A stretch of 11,745 nucleotides of DNA from Caryophanales bacterium UBA2253 (GTDB taxonomy: Bacteria; Bacillota_I; Bacilli_A; ML615J-28; CAG-698), in the NCBI GenBank assembly GCA_002347755.1, contig DDXT01000075.1:1-11745 (forward strand), read 5' to 3'. The notes under the pieces were generated by a model. The model was given only the letters and a program-made list of their open reading frames with translations, did no database searches and was not told the origin of the DNA. This document shows positions 1-6,586 of this stretch, one piece after another. The position numbers were made by a program, and so were the translations under genes. The number at the start of each line of letters is the position of its first letter. Position 1 is the first letter of the stretch.

Positions 1-94
1 AAAAGGCAATAGAAACAAAAAAAGCACAGAAGAACAACATCAATATGCTACAAATTACCTACATTTTATTCCGCTATTTTTCTACCATTTCTAT

Positions 95-685
95 TTGACA
101 TTTACACACTATAGATATGTAAGACCAGGTGATGAACGAGTCAAATATAAGAATCTGATTAATACTTCTTGGCGATATTTATCTCATCCATTAGAAGTTG
201 TCGTTTCTGATATGACTTCACTTTATGTAAAAGGCAAATACTATGAACTTACTTTCTACTTCGATGCGTATACAAAAGAAATATTGAGTTATAAATTATC
301 CGGTAGACGTGGCGATTCTTCGCAATATTACGATGGATTAATGGATGTGTTAGAAATTATAAAAAAAGAAGAGTTAACAGAATCTACAGTTTTTCACACC
401 GATCAGGGATCCGTTTACTCTTCAATAAGCTACAACGAGCTCACTAAAGATTATAACATTAAACGCTCAATGAGTCGAGCAGGTACACCAACAGATAATC
501 CAGTTGATGAATCATTAAATGGTTGGATTAAAGAAGAATTATTCTTGGATTTTAATCTGGGCAAATCAAATGATGTTCATCAATCGATTAAAGATTATGT
601 GCATTATTTTAATAACCAACGATTCTCATATGCCTTAAAATACAAAACCCCAGCTGAGTTTAAATCTCAACTAGGGTTTCATTAA
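95..685 (+). CDS. IS3-family transposase OrfB, C-terminal catalytic part (5'-truncated)
   Basis: This is the DDE integrase core (rve domain) of an IS3/IS150-type transposase, which cuts and joins the ends of its own insertion sequence. The triad is intact: D39 (in SDMTS), D103 (in HTDQGS) and E139 (in NPVDES), with 35 residues between the last two as the family requires. The C-terminal YVHYFNNQRFSYALKYKTPAEF block is also typical. At 196 residues it is shorter than a usual OrfB (about 270-290), and the N-terminal helix-turn-helix part is absent. Recognisable homology begins near YRYVRPGDE (from about base 110). The frame stays open upstream to the window edge, but those residues do not look like a transposase. 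The TTG at 95 has no Shine-Dalgarno site, so it is probably not a real start. The sequence is visibly more AT-rich than the flanking genes, consistent with transfer. It is most likely a remnant; a longer gene running off the window cannot be excluded. Confidence 0.85.
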   Translation: MTFTHYRYVRPGDERVKYKNLINTSWRYLSHPLEVVVSDMTSLYVKGKYYELTFYFDAYTKEILSYKLSGRRGDSSQYYDGLMDVLEIIKKEELTESTVFHTDQGSVYSSISYNELTKDYNIKRSMSRAGTPTDNPVDESLNGWIKEELFLDFNLGKSNDVHQSIKDYVHYFNNQRFSYALKYKTPAEFKSQLGFH

Positions 686-721
686 GGCTTAATACATGTC
701 TACTTTCTCTTGACAAGTGCA
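106..721 (+). mobile_element. IS3-family insertion sequence remnant, right part
   Basis: The element comprises the truncated transposase and, 11 nt after its stop codon, a right terminal repeat ending in CA at 721, as IS3-family ends do. The left boundary is an estimate placed where transposase similarity begins; no left terminal repeat and no orfA are visible. The right end lies only 27 nt from the 3' end of tRNA-Ser, on the opposite strand. It is either a partial copy, or a complete one whose left part has been replaced or lies outside the window. Confidence 0.65.
697..721 (+). repeat. Probable right terminal inverted repeat of the IS3 element
   Basis: The sequence TGTCTACTTTCTCTTGACAA followed by GTGCA lies directly downstream of the transposase stop codon. 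Position, length and the CA terminus fit IS150-group right ends. The matching left end is not in the window, so the boundary rests on family knowledge rather than on a visible repeat pair. Confidence 0.6.
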
Positions 722-747
722 ATTGTATCAAACCTATGCTTTCGATA

Positions 748-838
748 TGGCGGAGGAAAGGAGATTCGAACTCCTGCGCCGCTTTCACGGCCTACGAGCT
801 TTCCAAGCCCGCCCCTTCAGCCACTTGGGTACTCCTCC
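748..838 (-). tRNA. tRNA-Ser (anticodon GGA)
   Basis: The minus strand folds as a class II tRNA of 91 nt including an encoded CCA (complement of 748-750). The acceptor arm GGAGGAG pairs with TTCCTCC (last pair G-U) and is followed by discriminator G73, a serine identity element. The anticodon arm is CGGGC-TTGGAAA-GCTCG, giving anticodon GGA. A long variable arm (GCCG...CGGC), the serine hallmark, precedes the T arm AGGAG-TTCGAAT-CTCCT. It reads UCC and UCU codons. It lies about 30 nt downstream of the ZIP transporter stop on the same strand, and 27 nt from the IS3 end. No U-tract terminator is visible between its 3' end and the insertion sequence. Confidence 0.97.
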
Positions 839-843
839 GTATT

Positions 844-869
844 GACATCACCAATGGTGATGTCTTTTT
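844..869 (+). terminator. Hairpin between tRNA-Ser and the ZIP gene, terminator-like on the plus strand
   Basis: GACATCACC and GGTGATGTC form a perfect 9-bp stem with an AAT loop, followed by TTTTT (865-869) on the plus strand. That orientation would stop transcripts arriving from the IS element before they run antisense through the ZIP gene. On the minus strand the T run becomes a leading A run and no U tract follows, so ZIP-to-tRNA transcription would probably pass through. The stem ends 5 nt before tRNA-Ser, and its T run overlaps the ZIP stop codon. Confidence 0.6.
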
Positions 870-1662
870 ATAATGCTCCGTCGATGATCATCATCAACAA
901 GAATCCAACAATAAAGGCAAAGGTTCCAAGATGGGATCGGCTGTCAAGCTGAGCTTCGGGAATCAATTCCTCAACTACTACATAAATCATCGCTCCGGCC
1001 GCAAACCCAAGGAAAAACGGCATGATCGAAGTAAACTGAGTCGCCAGAAACAAACTTAGGACCGCGAAGATCGGTTCTATGATCCCGCTTAACCCGCCGA
1101 TCAAAAAGGCCTTCTTTTTGGATACGTTAGCATCCTTGACGGACAAAGCTACCGCTGCGCCTTCCGGAAAATTCTGAATACCGATTCCCAGAGCGATTCC
1201 GGTCGCAGAAATAAGTATGAGCGGATCCCCAGTCTTTAAGGCATAGCCATAAGCCAAGCCGACTGCCAATCCTTCCGGGGCGTTGTGAAGAGCCATGGCT
1301 AATATAAGCAACGTGCTTCTGGTAAATTTGGCTTTCAACCCTTCGGGACGGCTGTCATTGATATGCAAATGGGGAAGCAGGTTATCGATCAGAAGCAGGA
1401 CCAAAGCCCCAACTACAAATCCGATGACCGGCGGCAGCCATTTTACCATTCCCAGATTGTTCGCTTCTTCCATGGCAGGAATCAAAAGTGACCAAACGGC
1501 AGCCGCCACCATGACTCCGGCCGCGAATCCCAAAAAGACCTGATTGAAGCGGAGACTCAACGGTTTTTTAAATAAGAAAACAACGACCGCCCCCAAAACC
1601 GTCATTACGAAAATGAAGGAAATTCCGAGGATTGCGGATGTTTCATTAGAAAGTCCAAACAT
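868..1662 (-). CDS. ZIP-family divalent metal transporter (ZupT/GufA-like)
   Basis: This integral membrane protein probably imports Zn(II), and possibly Fe(II) or Mn(II), into the cytoplasm. It has 264 residues, about eight hydrophobic segments and the two diagnostic metal-site motifs: H126-N-A-P-E130-G in TM4 and N164-F-P-E167-G in TM5. An acidic EELIPE stretch (231-236) lies in a late helix. The loop between TM3 and TM4 is short, with a small His pair (HLH, 98-100), as in prokaryotic rather than plant ZIPs. The ATG is chosen because AAGGAAG precedes it; it starts 3 nt after the ppa stop (TAA AAA ATG), so translation is probably coupled. The length is normal for the family. Metal specificity cannot be read from the sequence. 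Confidence 0.92.
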   Translation of the reverse strand: MFGLSNETSAILGISFIFVMTVLGAVVVFLFKKPLSLRFNQVFLGFAAGVMVAAAVWSLLIPAMEEANNLGMVKWLPPVIGFVVGALVLLLIDNLLPHLHINDSRPEGLKAKFTRSTLLILAMALHNAPEGLAVGLAYGYALKTGDPLILISATGIALGIGIQNFPEGAAVALSVKDANVSKKKAFLIGGLSGIIEPIFAVLSLFLATQFTSIMPFFLGFAAGAMIYVVVEELIPEAQLDSRSHLGTFAFIVGFLLMMIIDGAL

Positions 1663-1665
1663 TTT

Positions 1666-2202
1666 TTATCTTCCTTTGTAAAACTTTTTATTATAAACTT
1701 CCATGGATTTTTCGATAATCTCGGTGGCTTTCGCTCGCCCGAAGATCTCAAATCCGGCCGTTTCCCGGTGTTCGAGGTTCTTGTAAACTTTAAAGAAATG
1801 TTCGATCTCATCAGTGATGTGCGGAGGCAATTCTTCCAGTTCATGATAGTAATTCCAAGTCGGGTCTTTAAACGGAATGGCGATGATCTTATCGTCGGTC
1901 TCTTCGTTGTCAAGCATGCGAACTACCCCGATCGGGTAGCATCGGGCCATGCTCATCGGGACCAAAGCCTCGCTGCAAAGAACCAACACATCCAAAGGAT
2001 CATGATCCTCAGCCAAAGTTCGAGGAATGAATCCGTAATTGGCGGGATAGTGAGTTGAAGTGTAAAGGATCCGGTCAAGGATGATCAGTCCGGTTTCCTT
2101 GTCCATTTCATATTTGTTTTTGCTGCCCTTTGCGATCTCGATGACCGCGATGAAATCCTCGGCTTTGATCCGATCCGTGCTGATGTCATGCCAAATGTTC
2201 AT
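1666..2202 (-). CDS. ppa: Inorganic pyrophosphatase, family I (soluble)
   Basis: The enzyme hydrolyses pyrophosphate to two phosphates in the cytoplasm, pulling nucleic acid, tRNA-charging and activation reactions forward. From the start chosen here it has 178 residues, the usual bacterial length. Visible active-site residues, by position relative to E. coli PPase, are E22, K30, E32, R44, Y56, the metal-binding D66-H-D68-P-L-D71, D98, D103/K105 and Y140-K141. The second position of the DxDPxD signature is His, a tolerated variation. The frame is open for nine more codons to an ATG at 2229, but that ATG lies in a leader hairpin. The ATG at 2202 is preceded by GAGGGGG at 6 nt spacing and gives the expected N-terminus (MNIWHDIS). 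It is the first gene of a pair with the ZIP transporter. Its active site needs Mg or another divalent metal, which makes the partnership plausible. Confidence 0.96.
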   Translation of the reverse strand: MNIWHDISTDRIKAEDFIAVIEIAKGSKNKYEMDKETGLIILDRILYTSTHYPANYGFIPRTLAEDHDPLDVLVLCSEALVPMSMARCYPIGVVRMLDNEETDDKIIAIPFKDPTWNYYHELEELPPHITDEIEHFFKVYKNLEHRETAGFEIFGRAKATEIIEKSMEVYNKKFYKGR

Positions 2203-2214
2203 TTTTTCCCCCTC

Positions 2215-2233
2215 TTGGATGGTTGTCATCCAA
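2215..2233 (-). promoter_or_regulatory. 5'-leader hairpin of ppa mRNA
   Basis: TTGGATG and CATCCAA pair perfectly around a five-base loop, directly upstream of the GAGGGGG ribosome-binding site and about 5 nt after the predicted transcription start. A hairpin at the very 5' end of an mRNA is a known stabilising device in Bacillota. That role here is inference. Confidence 0.5.
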
Positions 2234-2244
2234 AACCATATTGT

Positions 2245-2273
2245 ATTTTACCATAAACTTTCAAAAATTTCCA
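2245..2273 (-). promoter_or_regulatory. Promoter of the ppa-ZIP operon
   Basis: Read on the minus strand: TGGAAA (2268-2273), a 17-nt spacer, then TAAAAT (2245-2250) preceded by TGG, an extended -10. The -35 matches consensus at 4 of 6 and the -10 at 5 of 6 positions. The start of transcription would fall near 2238. Confidence 0.65.
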
Positions 2274-2306
2274 CTGTTTTCTTCATGGTTATTCTTATTC
2301 TCGCCT

Positions 2307-2352
2307 AAAAAATAAAGAGCCAGTATCTTCAAGATTTTACACACTGGTTCTT
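2307..2352 (-). terminator. Rho-independent terminator of the nup operon
   Basis: On the minus strand AAGAACCAGT pairs with ACTGGCTCTT (one G-U), followed by TTATTTTTTA. The loop contains a second small palindrome (ATCTT-G-AAGAT). It lies about 40 nt after the nupQ stop and just upstream of the ppa promoter, insulating the two units. Confidence 0.85.
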
Positions 2353-2392
2353 CTTTGATTCTTTGTTCTTTGATTTTCAAACGAACGTTTTA

Positions 2393-3409
2393 TTAACGTT
2401 TTCCAGTATCGTATGGTATTCCCTCGGCTTTTGGAGCCCGAGATTTCTTGGATGTGAAGGCCAGTACAATCAAAGTAATCAAATAGGGTAAAATTCGGTA
2501 AATGTGTTGGCTGATACCTATTGTATTCAAAAGATATATTCCGTCGTTGTTGATATCAATGTACGGATAGCCGACTGAGATGCACTTCAGTAAGCCAAAC
2601 AGCAAGGCGGCGCCGGCGATGTTTCTTGGCTTCCAGTTACCAAATATCATGACCGCCAAGGCCAAGAAACCAAAACCCGCTACGTCCCCGTTGCTTGAAG
2701 CCGCGACGATCGTGACCGCGTAAACGAAACCGCCCAATCCTGCCAGTCCGCCGGAGATCAGAATGCCGCTATATCGCATTTTGTAGACATTGATTCCGAC
2801 CGAGGCCGAAGCTTGAGGATTTTCGCCGCAGGATCGAAGTCTTAATCCGAATTTGGTCTTGTACAAAATTACCGACAAGCCAATGTATAAGGCTAAACAA
2901 ATCCAGGTGGTGATGTAGGTTTTATTGAATAAGATATTGCCGACCACGCCAAGCGGGTTTTCCAACCGGGTTCCAAGTCCAAAATCATCTTGGTTCAACA
3001 TGAAGTAATCGTTGGAGCTGTACATTGAGTCGATGTTCAGGACGCTTTGAGAAGTAAGCAGTAAAATGAAGAACAAAACCAAAGCCGGAGCCAGAAGGTT
3101 TAGGGCACTGCCGCCGATGGTTTGATCGGCTTTTTGATTGATCGCCGCGTATCCCAACAATAAAGCGAACAAACAGCCGCCGAGGATGGAAACAAGCATG
3201 CCAAGGATCAATAAAGGCTGACCGAATGAGAGCGGCACTTCCAAATTAATTATGGCTCTCACAAACAAGACGCCGATGAATGCTCCCATGACCATCAAGC
3301 CTTCCAAGGCAATGTTGATGATACCGCTTCTTTCCGCGAAGACTCCGGCGAGCGCAACGATCATCAGAGGAATGGTGTAAATAACAGTTTGTTGAATCAG
3401 AAATGCCAT
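2393..3409 (-). CDS. nupQ: Nucleoside-type ABC transporter permease (NupQ/YufQ-like)
   Basis: This is the second permease of a BmpA-dependent importer, from the branched-chain permease superfamily that includes NupQ/YufQ and RbsC relatives. It has 338 residues and 8-10 hydrophobic segments. It opens with a helix directly followed by GVFAERSGIINIALEGLMVM, the family's characteristic first block. The second family block, FGLRLRSCGENPQASASVGI (about 185-204), is the cytoplasmic coupling loop that contacts the ATPase. A less conserved polar insert around 120-150 (NIDSMYSSNDYF...) should lie outside the membrane. The ATG shares one base with the nupP stop codon (TAATG) and has a strong GGAGGT site. 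It is the last gene of the operon, followed by an intrinsic terminator. The substrate is inferred from family membership. Confidence 0.9.
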   Translation of the reverse strand: MAFLIQQTVIYTIPLMIVALAGVFAERSGIINIALEGLMVMGAFIGVLFVRAIINLEVPLSFGQPLLILGMLVSILGGCLFALLLGYAAINQKADQTIGGSALNLLAPALVLFFILLLTSQSVLNIDSMYSSNDYFMLNQDDFGLGTRLENPLGVVGNILFNKTYITTWICLALYIGLSVILYKTKFGLRLRSCGENPQASASVGINVYKMRYSGILISGGLAGLGGFVYAVTIVAASSNGDVAGFGFLALAVMIFGNWKPRNIAGAALLFGLLKCISVGYPYIDINNDGIYLLNTIGISQHIYRILPYLITLIVLAFTSKKSRAPKAEGIPYDTGKR

Positions 3410-4821
3410 TATTTTTTTACCTCCGTGTTTTCAATTTCGACTTTAGGATCTTCCTCAAGTACCTCGCCCACGAGCGCTTTTTGATTTTTTTTCTTAAAGA
3501 ACTTACCATTTAAAATATCTTTGAAGGCTAACGAGAATGCACTCAGATAGACAATCGAAGCAACGATGATATCGGTAATGTATTCATTGAACGGGGTCAG
3601 GTTTTTCAGCTGAAGTCCCGCCACATTCAAGTATGACATGAATATTCCGGAAAAGATTACTCCGATCGGGTGGTTGTAAGCCAGAAGAGCAACCGGAATT
3701 CCGTTAAACCCAACCGCCGGAAGAGATTGGTAAGTTGACCAATAAAATTCTGTGTTCCCGGACAGATTATAAAGAGCCGCGCTGGCTCCCGCCAATGATC
3801 CCGCGATAGCCATCGATAAAATGATGCTTCGCTTTTCGTTGATCCCGGCGTATTTGGCCGCGTGTCGATTGCTTCCGCAGGCCTTCAATTCATAACCAAA
3901 GGTCGTTTTGTTCAGAACGATGTACACGATGATGGCAATCACAATGGCAATGATGATTCCACCGTTAACCTGAGAGCTAGGAAACAGAACATCCAAACCC
4001 ATTTTTGAAGTCGCAATTCCATTTTCGGTGGTTTTAAACACATAAGCATAGTTTTTGGTTGGTGAAGGATCGAGAAGATTTTGGAATAATCCGGTATTGT
4101 TGTCAAACAAAGAGGTGACCAAGTTGGCCGCGATCCAGTTTGTCATAATGCCGGTAATGACCTCGTTCACATTCAATAAAGCCTTAAAGATGCCGGGAAT
4201 GGCCCCCCATAAAGCTCCCGCCAATATTCCGGCCAAAAAGGCCAATGACCAAACGATCCACGCGGGAACGATCTCGGTCGGGATGGACAAAGCCACGATT
4301 AAAGTTGCCGCGGTACCGATCAGGTATTGCCCGGCCGCTCCAATGTTGAAGAGTCCGGTTTTAAAAGCCACGGCCACGGACAAGCCGGTTAAAATAAGCG
4401 GGGTAGCCCGAAACAGGACATTGCCGATGTTGGTGCTGTTAAATCCGAAAGTCAAATCGCCATTGATGTTTCTTCCGGTGTTGAATACGCCGATGAAAAT
4501 CAGCCTAAAGCCATCCCAACCGGCTTTTAGGGAAATGTCCCCGCCCGAAACTAAGGCCAGAAAGAACAATATGAGACCGCCTAACAGCGTTCCAGCAAAA
4601 ATGGAAATCAAAGATGCTGCAACGGATTTTGTGGCTGGTTTTTTGTAAAAGTTAAGCAATTTTGCTTCTTTTCCTTCATCTTTATAGAAAAAGGACCTTA
4701 CCCATTTTCGGAAGGCCGTCCAAACCGGTTTTACCCATTTCCTAAAAGCCCTCCAAACTTTTTTAAACCATTGGCCAATGACAACAAAAAGTTTATTAAA
4801 CCAACTAAATATCTTATTCAC
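3409..4821 (-). CDS. nupP: Nucleoside-type ABC transporter permease (NupP/YufP-like) with cationic N-terminal extension
   Basis: This is the first permease of the importer. It has 470 residues, clearly longer than the roughly 350 usual for NupP. The extra length is an N-terminal tail of about 60 residues rich in Trp, Arg and Lys, an enlarged polar loop around 250-285, and an acidic C-terminal tail (EVLEEDPKVEIENTEVKK). The tail contains an 11-residue tandem repeat, VWRAFRKWVK and VWTAFRKWVR (about 22-42). Hydrophobic segments begin near residue 67. The family blocks FKTGLFNIGAAGQYLIG and the coupling loop TTFGYELKACGSNRHAAKYAGI are present. The start is GTG in a GTGA overlap with the nupO stop; GGGAGGG precedes it. 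The GTG start keeps the extension in the protein, and no internal start with a better ribosome site was evident. It should pair with NupQ to form the membrane channel. Confidence 0.9.
   Translation of the reverse strand: MNKIFSWFNKLFVVIGQWFKKVWRAFRKWVKPVWTAFRKWVRSFFYKDEGKEAKLLNFYKKPATKSVAASLISIFAGTLLGGLILFFLALVSGGDISLKAGWDGFRLIFIGVFNTGRNINGDLTFGFNSTNIGNVLFRATPLILTGLSVAVAFKTGLFNIGAAGQYLIGTAATLIVALSIPTEIVPAWIVWSLAFLAGILAGALWGAIPGIFKALLNVNEVITGIMTNWIAANLVTSLFDNNTGLFQNLLDPSPTKNYAYVFKTTENGIATSKMGLDVLFPSSQVNGGIIIAIVIAIIVYIVLNKTTFGYELKACGSNRHAAKYAGINEKRSIILSMAIAGSLAGASAALYNLSGNTEFYWSTYQSLPAVGFNGIPVALLAYNHPIGVIFSGIFMSYLNVAGLQLKNLTPFNEYITDIIVASIVYLSAFSLAFKDILNGKFFKKKNQKALVGEVLEEDPKVEIENTEVKK
4698..4758 (-). 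repeat. 33-bp in-frame tandem repeat in nupP
   Basis: Two imperfect 28-29 bp copies (4698-4725 and 4730-4758) recur with a 33-bp period and encode the 11-residue repeat VWxAFRKWV(K/R). The copies differ at several silent or near-silent bases while the protein is nearly unchanged, so the duplication is not recent. Confidence 0.75.
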
Positions 4822-6353
4822 TTGGCCATCCCTCCCTGTCTCTTGGCTCCGGCCATATAAAGGCCCAGTTCCTGAATGGTTACGGTTTTCGGATCAAATT
4901 CGCCAACGATTTCGCCTTCATACATTACCAAAATTCGATCAGAAACATTCATGACTTCATCGAGTTCCAAGGAGATCAATAGAACGGCTTTTTTTTCATC
5001 TCTTTGAGCGACTAATTGCTTATGAATATATTCAATTGCCCCAACATCAAGGCCGCGGGTCGGCTGAAAAGCGACCAGCAGATTCGGATTGCGGTCGATT
5101 TCACGGGCAATGATGGCTTTTTGTTGATTTCCCCCGGACATTGACCTTACCAAAGTTAAGGGTCCTCGACCAGCCCGAATGTCAAATTTTTCGATTAACC
5201 GTTCCGAGTACTCCCGAACGGCGTTTTCTCGGATGAACCCCATTTTTTGGAATTGAGGCTGCCAATATTTTTGGAGGACCAAATTTTGTTCCAACTTGAA
5301 ATCCAAAATCAAGCCATGTTTATGGCGGTCTTCAGGGATGTGACTCATGCCAAGTTTGCTTCGGGTCCTAATGGAAACTTGGGTTATGTCAACTCCGTTT
5401 AATTTGATCTGGCCGCTCGTGATTTTCTCTAGGCCAGTCAAAGCATGCACGAATTCGGTTTGTCCGTTTCCCTCAATTCCCGCCAAGCAAACGATCTCTC
5501 CCGCCTTTACCTGGAAAGAAATGTTTTTTACGGCGTTGTTTTTGTGTTTCTTTGAGGAAACAACCAGGTTTTCCACTTCCAAAATGGTTTCCCCGGTTTC
5601 TTCAAGTTTCTTCTCGATAATGAAATTGACTTTTCTCCCAACCATCATTTCCGATAGTTCTTCCACTGATGTTTCGGAAACATTGACAGTTCCTATGCAT
5701 TTTCCTTTTCTAAGGACGGTCACCCGGTCTGCAACGGCCATGATTTCATTTAGTTTATGAGTGATGAACAAGATGGATTTGCCTTCCTTGGTGAAACCTC
5801 TCATAATTTCCATGAGCTCATCAATCTCCTGAGGAGTCAAAACCGCCGTCGGTTCATCAAAAATCAAAATATCGTTGTCCCGGTAAAGCATCTTCAAGAT
5901 CTCGACTCTTTGTTGCATGCCCACAGAAATGTCCTCAATAAGGGCATCAACGTCAACATGAAGTTTATACTTTTCGCTTAATTCGATGACTTTTCGCCGA
6001 GCATCCTTCTTTTGAAGGAATCCGTGTTTGGTTGTTTCGGCTCCCAAAATGATGTTGTCCAGAACCGAAAAAACGTCAACCAATTTATAATGCTGATGGA
6101 CCATTCCAATCCCTAAATTATTGGCGTCATTCGGGTCGGAAATATCAACTTTTTCACCGTTTTTGAAGATCTCGCCTTCCTCAGGTTGATACAAGCCAAA
6201 TAGAACGCTCATCAGCGTTGATTTTCCGGCTCCGTTTTCTCCGAGAAGGGCGTGGATTTCTCCTTGCTTCAATTGCAAAGTGATATTATCGTTTGCAATG
6301 ACGCCAGGAAAGACTTTGGTGATGTTTTTCATTTCAATTACGAAATCTTCCAC
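4818..6353 (-). CDS. nupO: Nucleoside-type ABC transporter ATP-binding protein, two fused ATPase domains (NupO/YufO-like)
   Basis: This cytoplasmic motor drives the NupPQ permeases. It has 511 residues, the normal length for tandem-ATPase proteins of the RbsA/MglA/YufO class. Domain 1 is complete: Walker A GENGAGKST (38-46), Q-loop Q87, signature ISVGMQQR (142-149), Walker B ILIFDEPTA (D166, E167) and switch His199. Domain 2 is degenerate as usual in this class: the Walker A position reads GIEGNGQTE without Lys, the signature MSGGNQQK is kept, and Walker B reads LLVAFQPTRGLDVG with Gln for the catalytic Glu. The start is GTG at 6353 with GCGAGGTGG upstream; an ATG at codon 8 lacks a ribosome site. 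The stop TGA overlaps the nupP GTG. Its own promoter probably lies at 6383-6391. Confidence 0.94.
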   Translation of the reverse strand: MEDFVIEMKNITKVFPGVIANDNITLQLKQGEIHALLGENGAGKSTLMSVLFGLYQPEEGEIFKNGEKVDISDPNDANNLGIGMVHQHYKLVDVFSVLDNIILGAETTKHGFLQKKDARRKVIELSEKYKLHVDVDALIEDISVGMQQRVEILKMLYRDNDILIFDEPTAVLTPQEIDELMEIMRGFTKEGKSILFITHKLNEIMAVADRVTVLRKGKCIGTVNVSETSVEELSEMMVGRKVNFIIEKKLEETGETILEVENLVVSSKKHKNNAVKNISFQVKAGEIVCLAGIEGNGQTEFVHALTGLEKITSGQIKLNGVDITQVSIRTRSKLGMSHIPEDRHKHGLILDFKLEQNLVLQKYWQPQFQKMGFIRENAVREYSERLIEKFDIRAGRGPLTLVRSMSGGNQQKAIIAREIDRNPNLLVAFQPTRGLDVGAIEYIHKQLVAQRDEKKAVLLISLELDEVMNVSDRILVMYEGEIVGEFDPKTVTIQELGLYMAGAKRQGGMAK

Positions 6354-6382
6354 GTGGTGCCACCTCGCTTTTCTTATTACCT

Positions 6383-6404
6383 ATTATCTCATATTTGTTC
6401 AAAT
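6383..6404 (-). promoter_or_regulatory. Putative nupO promoter with overlapping palindrome
   Basis: On the minus strand an extended -10, TGAGATAAT (6383-6391), lies about 30 nt before the nupO GTG. No convincing -35 is visible. A 12-bp palindrome, ATTTG-AA-CAAAT (6393-6404), sits immediately upstream and could be a regulator site. Both calls are tentative. Confidence 0.4.
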
Positions 6405-6513
6405 AAATAAATAGTTTTTTATAAAAGAAGGGATTCATTTGAAGCGAACACATACGAAAAAGCGAGGGAAGTAACCGCCAAAAAGCCCTACATTTCCAAA
6501 CCGGTAAAAGACA

Positions 6514-6552
6514 AAAAAAGAATGGCCGCCAAAAATGAAGACAGTCATTCTC
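6514..6552 (-). terminator. Intrinsic terminator between bmpA and nupO
   Basis: On the minus strand AGAATG (6547-6552) pairs with CATTCT (6520-6525), followed by a run of Ts to 6514. The stem is short with a long loop (about 21 nt), so termination may be partial. That would give more binding protein than transporter, the usual need of such operons. Confidence 0.65.
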
Positions 6553-6586
6553 TTTTTGTTTGTTAATGGTTTACGAAATTCCGCAA

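Noticed and set aside
4055..4648. Long plus-strand frame of 197 codons opposite nupP
   Set aside because: It is antisense to a clear permease, and its low-complexity residues reflect the codon pattern of the real gene.
6411..6573. Open plus-strand frame reading ...KPYISKPVKDKKRMAAKNEDSHSLF, and a TTG mini-frame of 11 codons behind AAGAAGG
   Set aside because: The frame has no start codon until the ATG inside the terminator, crosses that terminator, and matches nothing I know.
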